This document shows positions 8,363 through 16,612 of a stretch of 64,000 nucleotides of DNA, one piece after another (position 1 is the first letter of the stretch; the number at the start of each line of letters is the position of its first letter). Origin of the DNA: Azospirillum sp. B510 (lineage in GTDB: Bacteria; Pseudomonadota; Alphaproteobacteria; Azospirillales; Azospirillaceae). Location: the NCBI RefSeq assembly GCF_000010725.1, contig NC_013860.1, positions 1 to 64,000 on the forward strand. Reading direction: 5' to 3'. A program made the translations under genes and the position numbers. The notes beneath the pieces were generated by a model that searched no databases, was not told the origin of the DNA, and saw only the letters and a program-made list of their open reading frames with translations.

Positions 8363-9985
8363 ATGGCCGAGGTCCGGTCGTCCCGAACGCCGTTCCCACA
8401 GTGTTTCGCGTACGGACCTCCGAATTTGCTTCGCAACACGCTTTGGAATCTGCTTGGCGAGGGGCTGCCCATGGTGGCGGCCCTGCTGTCGATTCCGTGG
8501 CTGATCTCCGCCGTCGGAATGGAGCGCTTCGGCGCGCTGACCCTGATCTGGGCCTTGCTCGGTTATCTGGGGGTGCTCGATCTCGGGCTGGGGCGGTCGC
8601 TGGTCCAGGTCGTCGCCGACCGGATCGGTCATGGCGGACAGCCGGCGGCGGGGAATGGGGCTGGCGGTGTGGCGGGAATCGCCGGGCCGGCCATCGCTCT
8701 GATGGGGGCCATCGGCCTCTTGACCGGCGGGGTGGTGGCGCTGGGGGCCGGGCTGCTGGCCAACCGCTTCCAACTGGAGACCGGCACCTCGCCGGAGGAG
8801 ATCCGGGGCAGCTTGCTGGTGGCGGCGGCCATCGTGCCGATCGCGCTGGTCTCGGCCGGCCTGCGCGGCGTGCTGGAGGCGCACCAGCGTTTCCGTCCGA
8901 TCAGCCTGGTGCGAATGACGGTGGGGGTGCTGAATTATCTCAGTCCGCTCTGCGTGCTGCCCTTCAGCCAGAGCCTGGTGCCGGTGATCGCCGCCATCGC
9001 CGTCGGCCGCTTCATCGGGTTGGTCGGCTATGGCGTGCTGGCGGTACGGCAGATGCCGGATCTGCTGCGTCCCGGCCGCTGGGGCCATCCGTCCCTGCGC
9101 GGGCTGTTCACCATGAGCGCCTGGATGATGCTGAACAATCTGGTCGGCCCGGCGATGCTCTATGCCGACCGCTTCATCCTGCTCAGCCTCGTTCCGGCGG
9201 CGATGGTCGCCTTCTACACCACCCCGTTCGAGCTGCTGTCGCGGCTGATGGTGATCCCCGGCGCCCTGTCGCTGGCGCTGTTCCCGCTGGCCTCCAGCCT
9301 GTTCCGGCGTGATCCGCCGGCGCTGGGCCGCATCCTGGACGCCGGCGGCCACCTGACGCTGGCGGTATTCCTGGCGATGCAGGCCGCCACCATCGTCGGC
9401 GGCGAGACGGCGCTGGAGCTGTGGCTGGGGCCGGCCTTCGCCGCAAACAGCGCGTCGGTGCTGTCGATCCTGATGCTGGGCGTCTTCTTCAACGCCACCG
9501 CCTATGTGCCCAACACCCTGATCCAGAGCGTCGGCCGCGTCGACGTGACGGCACGGCTGCAACTGGTCGAACTGCCGGTCTATCTGGGGGTGCTGTGGCT
9601 GCTGGCGGAGCGCTATGGCGCGGTCGGCGCCGCGGCGGCCTGGAGCCTACGCACCGCGGTCGATTGCGGGCTGCTGCTGCTGCTGCTGCCGCGGGTGGCG
9701 CCGGGAACGGGGGGGGTGGCGCTGACCATCGGCCTGCGCGCGCTGCTGGCCGGGGCGGCCGGGTTGGCCGGGTTGCTGGTCGGCGGACCGGTGGGGGCGG
9801 CGATCAGCCTGACCGGCCTGCTGGCGGTCGGGCTGGGGGTGGCCGGCCAGCTGCTGCGCACCCGGTCCTGGGAAAAGCTGGCCTCCCCGCTGCGCAAAAG
9901 CCGGCTGGCCTCGAGGTCCAGCGGTCTATCGGCGTCCGGGGCCCGTGGGGGAGGCATCGACGGAGCGGCGGCGGACCGTCCGTGA
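8363..9985 (+). CDS. Polysaccharide flippase, MOP/Wzx-type membrane protein
   Basis: A protein of up to 540 residues, almost entirely hydrophobic helices (about 12-14 predicted by eye), opening with NLLRNTLWNLLGEGLPM, which is typical of Wzx-like oligosaccharide flippases and polysaccharide biosynthesis proteins. These move lipid-linked repeat units across the inner membrane. It has no good ribosome site at 8363, and a downstream TTG near 8425 is an alternative start. Its position after the GT4, pseB and pseC genes fits export of the glycan made by them. Confidence 0.8.
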   Translation: MAEVRSSRTPFPQCFAYGPPNLLRNTLWNLLGEGLPMVAALLSIPWLISAVGMERFGALTLIWALLGYLGVLDLGLGRSLVQVVADRIGHGGQPAAGNGAGGVAGIAGPAIALMGAIGLLTGGVVALGAGLLANRFQLETGTSPEEIRGSLLVAAAIVPIALVSAGLRGVLEAHQRFRPISLVRMTVGVLNYLSPLCVLPFSQSLVPVIAAIAVGRFIGLVGYGVLAVRQMPDLLRPGRWGHPSLRGLFTMSAWMMLNNLVGPAMLYADRFILLSLVPAAMVAFYTTPFELLSRLMVIPGALSLALFPLASSLFRRDPPALGRILDAGGHLTLAVFLAMQAATIVGGETALELWLGPAFAANSASVLSILMLGVFFNATAYVPNTLIQSVGRVDVTARLQLVELPVYLGVLWLLAERYGAVGAAAAWSLRTAVDCGLLLLLLPRVAPGTGGVALTIGLRALLAGAAGLAGLLVGGPVGAAISLTGLLAVGLGVAGQLLRTRSWEKLASPLRKSRLASRSSGLSASGARGGGIDGAAADRP

Positions 9986-10121
9986 CAACCGTCTTGGGAG
10001 CGGGGCCGGCTGGGCCGCCGGACGCACTCTAGCGGCACGGTCGCGCAGGTGGTTCCTTTGCCGTTCGAAATGCGCTATGTGAGCGGAAACTCTGTGCAAC
10101 GCTGGTTGGAGTTCGAAGGCC

Positions 10122-10418
10122 ATGGCCGAGGGTACTGTGGACTATTACGCGATGGTCGAAGAGGCTTGGCAGCTCAGCGACACCGCGCGCGATTATGTGA
10201 AGAACGCCGGTCGCGAGGTGGACAACACCGAGCTGTGGGAGAAGGTGTTCGCCGCCTCGCCGCTGATCGATCTGGAGCGCACCCGCGCCGAAGGCGGCCA
10301 GCCCTTGCAGAAGATCTTCTTCAAGAACCCCTACGGCCTGCAGTACCGTGCCGATCACAAGGACTGGATCCCGTTCCGTCACGGCGCGCTTGACCCGGCC
10401 TATCTCCAGGTCATCTGA
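10122..10418 (+). CDS. Small conserved-looking protein of unknown function
   Basis: A 98-residue protein (MAEGTVDYYAMVEEAWQLSD...) with an acidic, helical N-terminal half and an aromatic C-terminal half (FFKNPYGLQYRADHKDWIPF). It has no signal peptide or membrane segment. A GGAG/GAAGG stretch precedes the ATG. It stands alone between the flippase gene and the RTX gene. I do not recognise the family. The composition and clean start argue that it is a real gene. Confidence 0.6.
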   Translation: MAEGTVDYYAMVEEAWQLSDTARDYVKNAGREVDNTELWEKVFAASPLIDLERTRAEGGQPLQKIFFKNPYGLQYRADHKDWIPFRHGALDPAYLQVI

Positions 10419-10516
10419 CCTCCTTCCATCCCATGGCCCGTTCAGCCGGCTGTTCGCAGCTCTGACCGGGCGGGACCGGGAGTGACGTCGCGAGGGAGAC
10501 GGGCAGAGGAGCGGGC

Positions 10517-13000
10517 ATGGCACGGCTGGTGGCGGGGCAGGGCTTCACCCTCGATCTGGATGAGGCCCGGCTGGCGAATGGTTTCGTCGCCGACGCCTTC
10601 ACCACCCTGCCCGACGCCTTGTCCATCGCCGCCGGTCCGGGCAGCCAGACCGTCACCCGCAAGGTCGCCGGCCGGGCGCATGCCACCACGATCGACTATG
10701 CCGCCACCGGTGGCGGGACGGCGTCCAACATCCGTTTCACCGCATTGACCGACCGCGATGCCGATGGCGCCCTGCGCTATCGGATCGAGGGGCTGGATGT
10801 CGCCCTGACCGGCGGGACGCTCGGCCGGTTCGGCGCCCGCGCCTTCCAGCAGATCGACGGCTTCGTCGGGGCGGATGGCGACGACAGCGTCTATCTGGGC
10901 GTGCCCGGCGGGCGTAGCTTCGACGGCGGCGGCGGCATAGACCGGGCCATCTACGGCACTGATCCGCGCCGCTACGCCCTGCAGGACGGCAGCCACCGGG
11001 CGGAGACGCCGGTGGTGGTGGCGCTCGACGGCGGCGGCCGGCGCTATGCCGTGGTGTCGAGTCGTAGCGCGGACGTGCTGACCGATGTGGAGATGGTCAC
11101 CATCGATGGCCGCACCGCCGCCCTGGTGGCCTTCGCTTTTGACGCGCGGGGGTATCTTGCGGCCAACCGTGACCTTGCCGTCGCCTTCGGCGACAATGTG
11201 GTCGCGGCCGCCGCCCATTACGCCTGGAGCGGCCGGAACGAGGGCCGCAGCCTCGGCGGGTTCGATGCGCTGGGTTATCTGGGCGCCAATCCGGACCTGC
11301 TCGGCGTCGTCGGTGCCGATGCCAATGCCGCGCTTCACCACTATCTGGTCAGCGGTGCGCGTGAGGGGCGGACAGCCGGTTTCGATCCCTATGGCTATCT
11401 CGCCTCCAACCCGGATGTGCTGGCGGTCTACGGTCTCGACCCCGTGGCGGCGCTGATCCATTATGGTCAATCCGGTCTGCGCGAGGGGCGGACGGCGACC
11501 GGATTTGATGCGCTCGGCTACATCGCCTCCTATCCCGACCTGATCACCGCCTTCGGGACCGACGGCAAGGCCGCTGTCCGCCATTATCTCACCAGCGGCC
11601 TCGCGGAGGGGCGCGGCATCACCTTCGATGCGGCGGCTTATCTGGCCGCCAACCCCGACGTGGCGGCGGCCACCGGCGGCAATCCCGCGGCGGCCGAGGC
11701 CCATTACATCATCGCCGGGCGGCGCGAGGGCCGGATGGCGCATCCCGCCCCACGGCAAGCCGAGCGGCTCGCCGTCCCGTCCCTGGCGGCGGCTCCGCTG
11801 CCGCAGGGGGCGCCGGTGGTGCTGACCGGCACGACCGGCAACGACACGCTGAGCGGCACCGCCGATTCCGACGCGGTGGACGGGTTGGCCGGCGTCGACA
11901 GCTTCGTGCTGACCGGCGCGCTCGCCTCCTATTCGTTGTCCATCGATTCCGGCGGCGCTCTGCTGATCAGCGGTCCCGACGGCACCGATATGCTGACCAG
12001 CATCGAGCTGCTGCAAGCCACCGACGGGATCCATCCGGTCGGCTCACTGGTTGGCTTCTCCCAACCATCATTGGCCGGGCTGACCGTTTCGGCGGCGGCA
12101 AGTGCCGGCAATGATTATCTGATCGGCACGTTCCGGGGCGACGCCATCGGCGGCGGGGCGGGCAATGACACCATCAGCGGGCTGGCCGGCAACGACACGC
12201 TGTTCGGCAATACCGGCAACGATGTCCTGCTGGGCGGCGACGGCGCCGACCAGCTGGAGGGCGGGGCGGGCAGAGACCTGCTGTTCGGCGGCGCCGGGGA
12301 CGACCTGCTGCGTGGCGATATCATCGATGTCGCCGGCAATGACACCTTGCTGGGTGAAGAAGGCAACGATTGGCTTGATTCCGGACCGGGGAACGACTGG
12401 CTGGACGGCGGCGCCGGCGTCGACACGCTCTATGGCGGGATCGGCAGCGACGTGCTGCGTGGCGGCAGTGGCGACGACATCCTGTTTGGCGATGTCTATA
12501 CCGACCGCAGCCACGCGATCTCCGTCAATCCCAACGACTCCGTCACCGGCTATGAGGATGTGCTGCTGGGCGGTGCCGGCACCGACACGCTGATCGGCGG
12601 CTATGGCGCCGACCTGCTGGACGGCGGCGTCGGAGCGGACATCTTCTCGATCCGCAACCTGAACGAATCCACCCTCGCCGCCCCGGACATCATCATCAAT
12701 TTCAACGGTGCCGTCGTGGCGGCGGAAGCGCTGAAGGGGCTGGCGAGCTATGCCACCGCCGGGGCGGAGGGCGACCGCATCGACCTGTCGGAGATCGATG
12801 CCATCGCCGGCACCATCGACAACGACGCCTTCACCTTCATCGGCACCGCCGGCTTCAGTGCCGCCGGTCAACTGCGCTACCAGTCCTCCGGTACGGTGAC
12901 ACTGATCGAGGGTGAGGTGAACGGCAATGGGGTGGCCGATTTCCGCATCCAGGTCAACATCGCCAACTACCGCTTCTCCGCCTTCGATTTCGTGCTGTAG
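10517..13000 (+). CDS. RTX-type calcium-binding protein with YLAANPD-type repeats
   Basis: An 827-residue protein with no N-terminal signal peptide, as expected for type I secretion. Residues about 208-410 contain five copies of a roughly 40-residue repeat of the form FD..GYLAaNPDl..v.G.d..AA..HY..sG..EGR. Residues about 530-710 contain hemolysin-type nonapeptides (GGAGNDTISG, GNDTLFG, GGAGDDLLRG and others) that fold into a calcium-binding beta-roll. The C-terminus (FSAFDFVL) resembles hydrophobic type I secretion ends. An AGGAG site precedes the ATG. It is probably a secreted matrix or adhesion protein. No dedicated HlyB/HlyD/TolC set is in the window. Confidence 0.85.
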   Translation: MARLVAGQGFTLDLDEARLANGFVADAFTTLPDALSIAAGPGSQTVTRKVAGRAHATTIDYAATGGGTASNIRFTALTDRDADGALRYRIEGLDVALTGGTLGRFGARAFQQIDGFVGADGDDSVYLGVPGGRSFDGGGGIDRAIYGTDPRRYALQDGSHRAETPVVVALDGGGRRYAVVSSRSADVLTDVEMVTIDGRTAALVAFAFDARGYLAANRDLAVAFGDNVVAAAAHYAWSGRNEGRSLGGFDALGYLGANPDLLGVVGADANAALHHYLVSGAREGRTAGFDPYGYLASNPDVLAVYGLDPVAALIHYGQSGLREGRTATGFDALGYIASYPDLITAFGTDGKAAVRHYLTSGLAEGRGITFDAAAYLAANPDVAAATGGNPAAAEAHYIIAGRREGRMAHPAPRQAERLAVPSLAAAPLPQGAPVVLTGTTGNDTLSGTADSDAVDGLAGVDSFVLTGALASYSLSIDSGGALLISGPDGTDMLTSIELLQATDGIHPVGSLVGFSQPSLAGLTVSAAASAGNDYLIGTFRGDAIGGGAGNDTISGLAGNDTLFGNTGNDVLLGGDGADQLEGGAGRDLLFGGAGDDLLRGDIIDVAGNDTLLGEEGNDWLDSGPGNDWLDGGAGVDTLYGGIGSDVLRGGSGDDILFGDVYTDRSHAISVNPNDSVTGYEDVLLGGAGTDTLIGGYGADLLDGGVGADIFSIRNLNESTLAAPDIIINFNGAVVAAEALKGLASYATAGAEGDRIDLSEIDAIAGTIDNDAFTFIGTAGFSAAGQLRYQSSGTVTLIEGEVNGNGVADFRIQVNIANYRFSAFDFVL
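11140..11745 (+). repeat. Five in-frame copies of a ~40-residue YLAANPD repeat
   Basis: Five consecutive units of about 120 bp inside the RTX gene. Conserved positions are an initial FD, YL/YI plus AaNPD or ASYPD, a glycine near unit position 18, HY near 28 and EGR near 37. The same unit recurs six times in the beta-helix protein gene and once in the AMIN-domain gene in this window. Confidence 0.85.
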
Positions 13001-13006
13001 GCGGCG

Positions 13007-13597
13007 ATGTTCACCCTCACCAGGACCGAACGGTTCGAACAGGAGATCAAGAAGAGCCGCTTCCTGGCCCAGGCCGCCCCGGCCGGCAGCGAGGAGGAGG
13101 CGCGTCGCTTCATCGCCGAAGCCAGCATTCCGGAGGCCGGCCACAATTGCTGGGCCTGGCGGGTCGGCGACGTCTATCGCTTCAACGACGATGGCGAGCC
13201 GGGCGGGACGGCCGGCCGCCCGATCCTGCAGGCCATCGAGGGCCAGGACCTCGACCGGGTGGCGGTGGTGGTCAGCCGCTGGTTCGGCGGCATTCTGCTG
13301 GGGGCGGGCGGGCTGGTGCGCGCCTATGGCGGCACGGCGGCGAATTGCCTGAAGGCGGCGGCGCGCGAGCCCATCATCACCTACGCCACCCTGTCCGTCG
13401 TCTGCGGCTTCGCCGATGAGGCGCGCCTCCGCTCCGGCCTGAACGCCTTTCCCGGCAGCCGGGCCGAGACCGTCGGCTTCACCGCCGACGGTGTCCAGAT
13501 CCAGGTCGTGCTGCCCCGTGATCATGCCGACCGCTTCGTCCGTCTGGTCACCGATCTTTCCCGCGGCCAGGCTGTGGTGGACTTTGTCGCCGACTGA
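13007..13597 (+). CDS. yigZ: IMPACT/YigZ family protein
   Basis: A 196-residue member of the UPF0029/IMPACT family. The diagnostic stretch is GHNCWAWRVGD, FNDDGEPGGTAGRPIL and VVVSRWFGGILLGAGGLVRAYGG (residues about 45-115), followed by the smaller C-terminal domain. In other organisms these proteins influence translation and stress responses; the biochemical role in bacteria is not settled. It begins 7 bp after the RTX gene stop and is probably cotranscribed, although this gene is usually a stand-alone housekeeping gene, so the linkage looks accidental. Confidence 0.9.
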   Translation: MFTLTRTERFEQEIKKSRFLAQAAPAGSEEEARRFIAEASIPEAGHNCWAWRVGDVYRFNDDGEPGGTAGRPILQAIEGQDLDRVAVVVSRWFGGILLGAGGLVRAYGGTAANCLKAAAREPIITYATLSVVCGFADEARLRSGLNAFPGSRAETVGFTADGVQIQVVLPRDHADRFVRLVTDLSRGQAVVDFVAD

Positions 13598-13768
13598 AGC
13601 CCACCTCTTTATTTACCATAAGTATAGTTATGTGTTTTTTGCGTGTACGCGCGGTAGGTTCTATTCTGAAGTGCGACTTTCCTGTAATCACAGTGGTTTA
13701 CGGGTGGTAAGTGCTGATGGGAGCACATTATTCTCAGATCGATTTTGCCGAACGTCGGCGCATCCAGG

Positions 13769-14716
13769 TCAGCGGGCCTTGCCGCGGCTGGCCTTCGCCA
13801 TGGAGGGCAGTGCCATGTCGATTACCAGTCGGTGTCCCCGTTCCTTGTCGGGAGGCAGGGTGGAAAGGCCGAGCAGGCGCACGGGACCAGCCTCCCCCCC
13901 CTCGTCGCTGAACAGCAGGCGGGTCCCGCCACCGTCCCGCTCCGTCCGGTAGCCGAGCGCCGTCGCCGGCAGGCGGCCGGATGGCGGTGCCTGCCACAGC
14001 GTACCGGGAAGCTTCACCTCCAGCCGACCGTCGGGGCGGCGCACCGGCGTTTCGACGCGCGGATCCTGATCGAGATCGAGCACGACGCGCAGCCCGTCCC
14101 CACCATTTGCGGTGCGGATGCGCTCCACATGGCGCGGGAGTGCCGGGTTCGCCGCGCTCTTGCTCCCGGACGGGCGGGCGTGAGTGTCGGGTGCCGGCTT
14201 CACGCTGGGGTGCGGGGGTTCCACCGCCCCTTCCGTCCGCAGGGCAAGAGCGGTCTCCTGCGGTTCGGGTTTCGTCGCCGGGAGCGGGGCAAGCGGGAGG
14301 GGAGCCGGGGCTGGGGCCGTCTGGGCCGCGACTGCGGGCGTGACAGGCTGGGGCGCGGTCGGTTGGATTACAGTTGGTTGGGGAGCCGCCGGCTGAACCT
14401 CCGCCTGCCTCTTGACCGTGTCCCTGAAGCCGCCCTGGCGGCCCTCGGCGCGGCCCTGTTGGACGTAATGGGCGTAGCCGCTGGAGATCTGCTTGTTGCG
14501 GACGGCGGCGGCGACATCGGGGTTGGCGTCCAGATAGGCGCGTTCCCGCCAGCCGGCCGGCTGCGCCATGCTGGTGTCTATTTCCGAGGTGCGGCGCCAG
14601 CCGGACATCAGCGACGGCATCGACCCGTACAGCCCCAGCCCTTCCACCGCCAGCGACAGCCAGAAGGGCGTCAGCAGCAGGAGCAGAAGGCGCAGAAGCT
14701 GGGGGATTGGCGACAA
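13769..14716 (-). CDS. Membrane-anchored AMIN-domain protein with one YLAANPD repeat
   Basis: A protein of about 315 residues. The proposed TTG start at 14716 gives an N-terminal membrane anchor (LLRLLLLLLTPFWLSLAVEG), then one copy of the window's surface repeat (AYLDANPDVAAAV...HYVQQGRAEGR, DNA about 14427-14540). A long Pro/Ala/Gln linker follows, then a C-terminal AMIN-like domain (LRVVLDLDQDPRVETPV, LEVKLPGTLW, HRLVIDM). AMIN domains bind the cell wall or target amidases and secretin components to the envelope. The reading frame stays open upstream into an IS remnant, so the original start may have been lost. It is divergent from the M23 peptidase gene, another envelope gene. Confidence 0.65.
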   Translation of the reverse strand: MSPIPQLLRLLLLLLTPFWLSLAVEGLGLYGSMPSLMSGWRRTSEIDTSMAQPAGWRERAYLDANPDVAAAVRNKQISSGYAHYVQQGRAEGRQGGFRDTVKRQAEVQPAAPQPTVIQPTAPQPVTPAVAAQTAPAPAPLPLAPLPATKPEPQETALALRTEGAVEPPHPSVKPAPDTHARPSGSKSAANPALPRHVERIRTANGGDGLRVVLDLDQDPRVETPVRRPDGRLEVKLPGTLWQAPPSGRLPATALGYRTERDGGGTRLLFSDEGGEAGPVRLLGLSTLPPDKERGHRLVIDMALPSMAKASRGKAR

Positions 14717-14974
14717 GGCGGCTCGTGTCCGTCGAAAGGGTGGCGGCGCCGGTCCCGACGGTCCGGCATGCCCCGCATGCCTACTCCCAAGCGCCGCGTC
14801 CGGTCCAGGAAAAGCCGTTGGGAAAAGCCTGCGCTCAAGATGGACCGTCGCAGAGCACGCGCAAGAGTGTTCAAGGACGTTCGGCCTTCTGAACCGCACC
14901 GGGTTTGCTGGATGCCCCGTTTCTTGAGAGACTGGGGTCGACAAGACGAAGCAAGCATCACCCAAATAGGCCCC

Positions 14975-15165
14975 TGAAGTGCGCGAACGCGCGGTTCGCA
15001 TGGTGTTTGACCACGAAGGCGAACACGCGTCGCAGTGGGCGGCGATCAGTTCGATCGCTGCGAAGATCGGCTGCACGGCGGAGACGTTGCGGGGCTGGGT
15101 CCGGCAGGCCGAACGTGACCAGGGCAAGCGGCCCGGTCCGACTACGGACGAGCAGGAGCGGATCA
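14975..15165 (+). pseudogene. Remnant of IS3-family transposase OrfA
   Basis: The plus-strand translation VRERAVRMVFDHEGEHASQW...AAKIGCTAETLRGWVRQAERDQGKRPGP is the helix-turn-helix part of an IS3-family OrfA. It lacks the usual first residues and breaks off at DEQERI, where the leucine-zipper segment should begin. No terminal inverted repeat was seen on either side, so this is a dead fragment between the AMIN-domain gene and the M23 peptidase gene. The rest of 14717-15350 shows no other gene. Confidence 0.8.
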
Positions 15166-15350
15166 TATTGGTCAAGTGCCCCCGTGATAACGGCGATAGG
15201 CCGGATTCCAGCGGCCGGGCCGGAAGGCGACGGGGCCGACCCCATCCCTATGCGCCGTCGCATGAACGGAGGCATAAGGGTATGGAGATCTGGCCCTTTC
15301 CCGCCGACACCCCACCTGCTGGGGAATGGTCGGCAAGAAGGAGCGGTACC

Positions 15351-16421
15351 GTGCGAGGGGTCTGGATGAAGCTGCCGGTTCAGTATCGCTGGGGAGTCGC
15401 CGTCCTGGCGTTCCTGCCGTCCGGCGCTGTCGCCCAAGCTCCTGCCCCCTCTTCCGCCGGTGCGCCGGTGCTGGAACTGCCGGTGCGCTGCCGGATTGGG
15501 ACGGACTGTTTCGTCCAGAATTATGTCGATGCCGATCCGGGGCCGGGGATGCGGGACTTCGCCTGCGGGCGGCTGACCTATGACGGGCACAAGGGAACCG
15601 ATTTCCGGCTGACCGATCTGGAGGCGATGCGGCGCGGGGTGGCGGTGGTGGCCGCAGCACCCGGCACGGTGGCCCGCGTGCGCGACGGCATGGAGGATGT
15701 CAGCATCCGGCAGAGCGGCGGCGCGGCGGCCGGGCGGGAGGCCGGCAATGCGGTGGTGGTCGACCATGGCAATGGCTGGGAAACCCAGTACAGCCACCTG
15801 AAGCGCGGCAGCATCGTGGTCAGGCCGGGCGACCGGGTGGAGGCGGGCACGCCGCTGGCCCAGGTCGGACTGTCCGGCAACACCGAGTTCCCCCATGTCG
15901 ATTTCACCATCCGCCATGACGACCATACTCTCGACCCCTACACCGGTAAGGAGGCCGGGGCCGGAGAGGCTCCGACCTGCGCCGCCGGCCAGGGTGAGGC
16001 CCCAGTGTCGTCCTCCGGGACGCTGTGGAGCGCCGAGGCGCGCCGGACGCTCGCCTACCGGCCGAGTGCGCTGCTCGGCGCCGGCCTGGCTCCCGAGGCG
16101 CCGAGGGCCGAGGTGGTCCGGGATGGCGGCTATGGCGGCCAACCCCTGCCGGCCCACACGCCGATGCTCGGCGTGTGGGCGGAACTGATGGGGGGGCGGC
16201 AGGGCGACCGGGTAACGCTGGAGGTGGCCGGTCCCGATGGCCGCCGCCTGTTCCGCAACGAGGGCGCGGTGCCGCGTCCGCTCGTCGTGCTGTTCCTCGC
16301 CGCCGAGGTCAAGAAGCCGGTTCCCGGCCCCTGGACGCCCGGCCCCTACCGGGTGACGGTGACGCTGCGCCACGGCGACGAGACGGTGTTGCGGGAAGAG
16401 CGCCGGGTGGAGTTGCGCTGA
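15351..16421 (+). CDS. Secreted M23-family metallopeptidase
   Basis: A 356-residue protein. The GTG at 15351 is preferred because AAGGAG ends 7 bp before it; an ATG at 15366 is the alternative. An N-terminal signal peptide ends near AVAQA. The central domain has LytM/M23 features: GHKGTDFRL (zinc ligands H and D), HGNGWETQYSHL and HVDFTIRHDD. Such enzymes cut peptidoglycan cross-links, or are degenerate regulators of amidases. A C-terminal region of about 150 residues (AELMGGRQGDRVTLEVAGPDG) looks like an extra beta-sandwich domain. Placement beside an AMIN-domain protein suggests joint action at the cell wall. Confidence 0.88.
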   Translation: MRGVWMKLPVQYRWGVAVLAFLPSGAVAQAPAPSSAGAPVLELPVRCRIGTDCFVQNYVDADPGPGMRDFACGRLTYDGHKGTDFRLTDLEAMRRGVAVVAAAPGTVARVRDGMEDVSIRQSGGAAAGREAGNAVVVDHGNGWETQYSHLKRGSIVVRPGDRVEAGTPLAQVGLSGNTEFPHVDFTIRHDDHTLDPYTGKEAGAGEAPTCAAGQGEAPVSSSGTLWSAEARRTLAYRPSALLGAGLAPEAPRAEVVRDGGYGGQPLPAHTPMLGVWAELMGGRQGDRVTLEVAGPDGRRLFRNEGAVPRPLVVLFLAAEVKKPVPGPWTPGPYRVTVTLRHGDETVLREERRVELR

Positions 16422-16612
16422 AAGCCGGTTGAGCGGGGGTCTGTCAGAGAAACTTTAAGAATTATGCAAGTGAAAACTGTCAACTCATCAGCATTTGTCA
16501 CGAAATGAACACCGCTTCCCCACGCAAAATTGGCCATCCAGAAGGATGAGCCTACCTCCTTATTAAGTATTCTTGTCGTTTGATCGTCCGGTATCGGCAA
16601 GGCGATCCGGCA
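16422..16612. other. AT-rich non-coding spacer and likely promoter region
   Basis: This 190-bp stretch is clearly more AT-rich than its surroundings (for example AGAGAAACTTTAAGAATTAT) and holds no open reading frame of note. It probably carries the promoter of the beta-helix protein gene. I could not assign a specific sigma-factor motif. Confidence 0.4.
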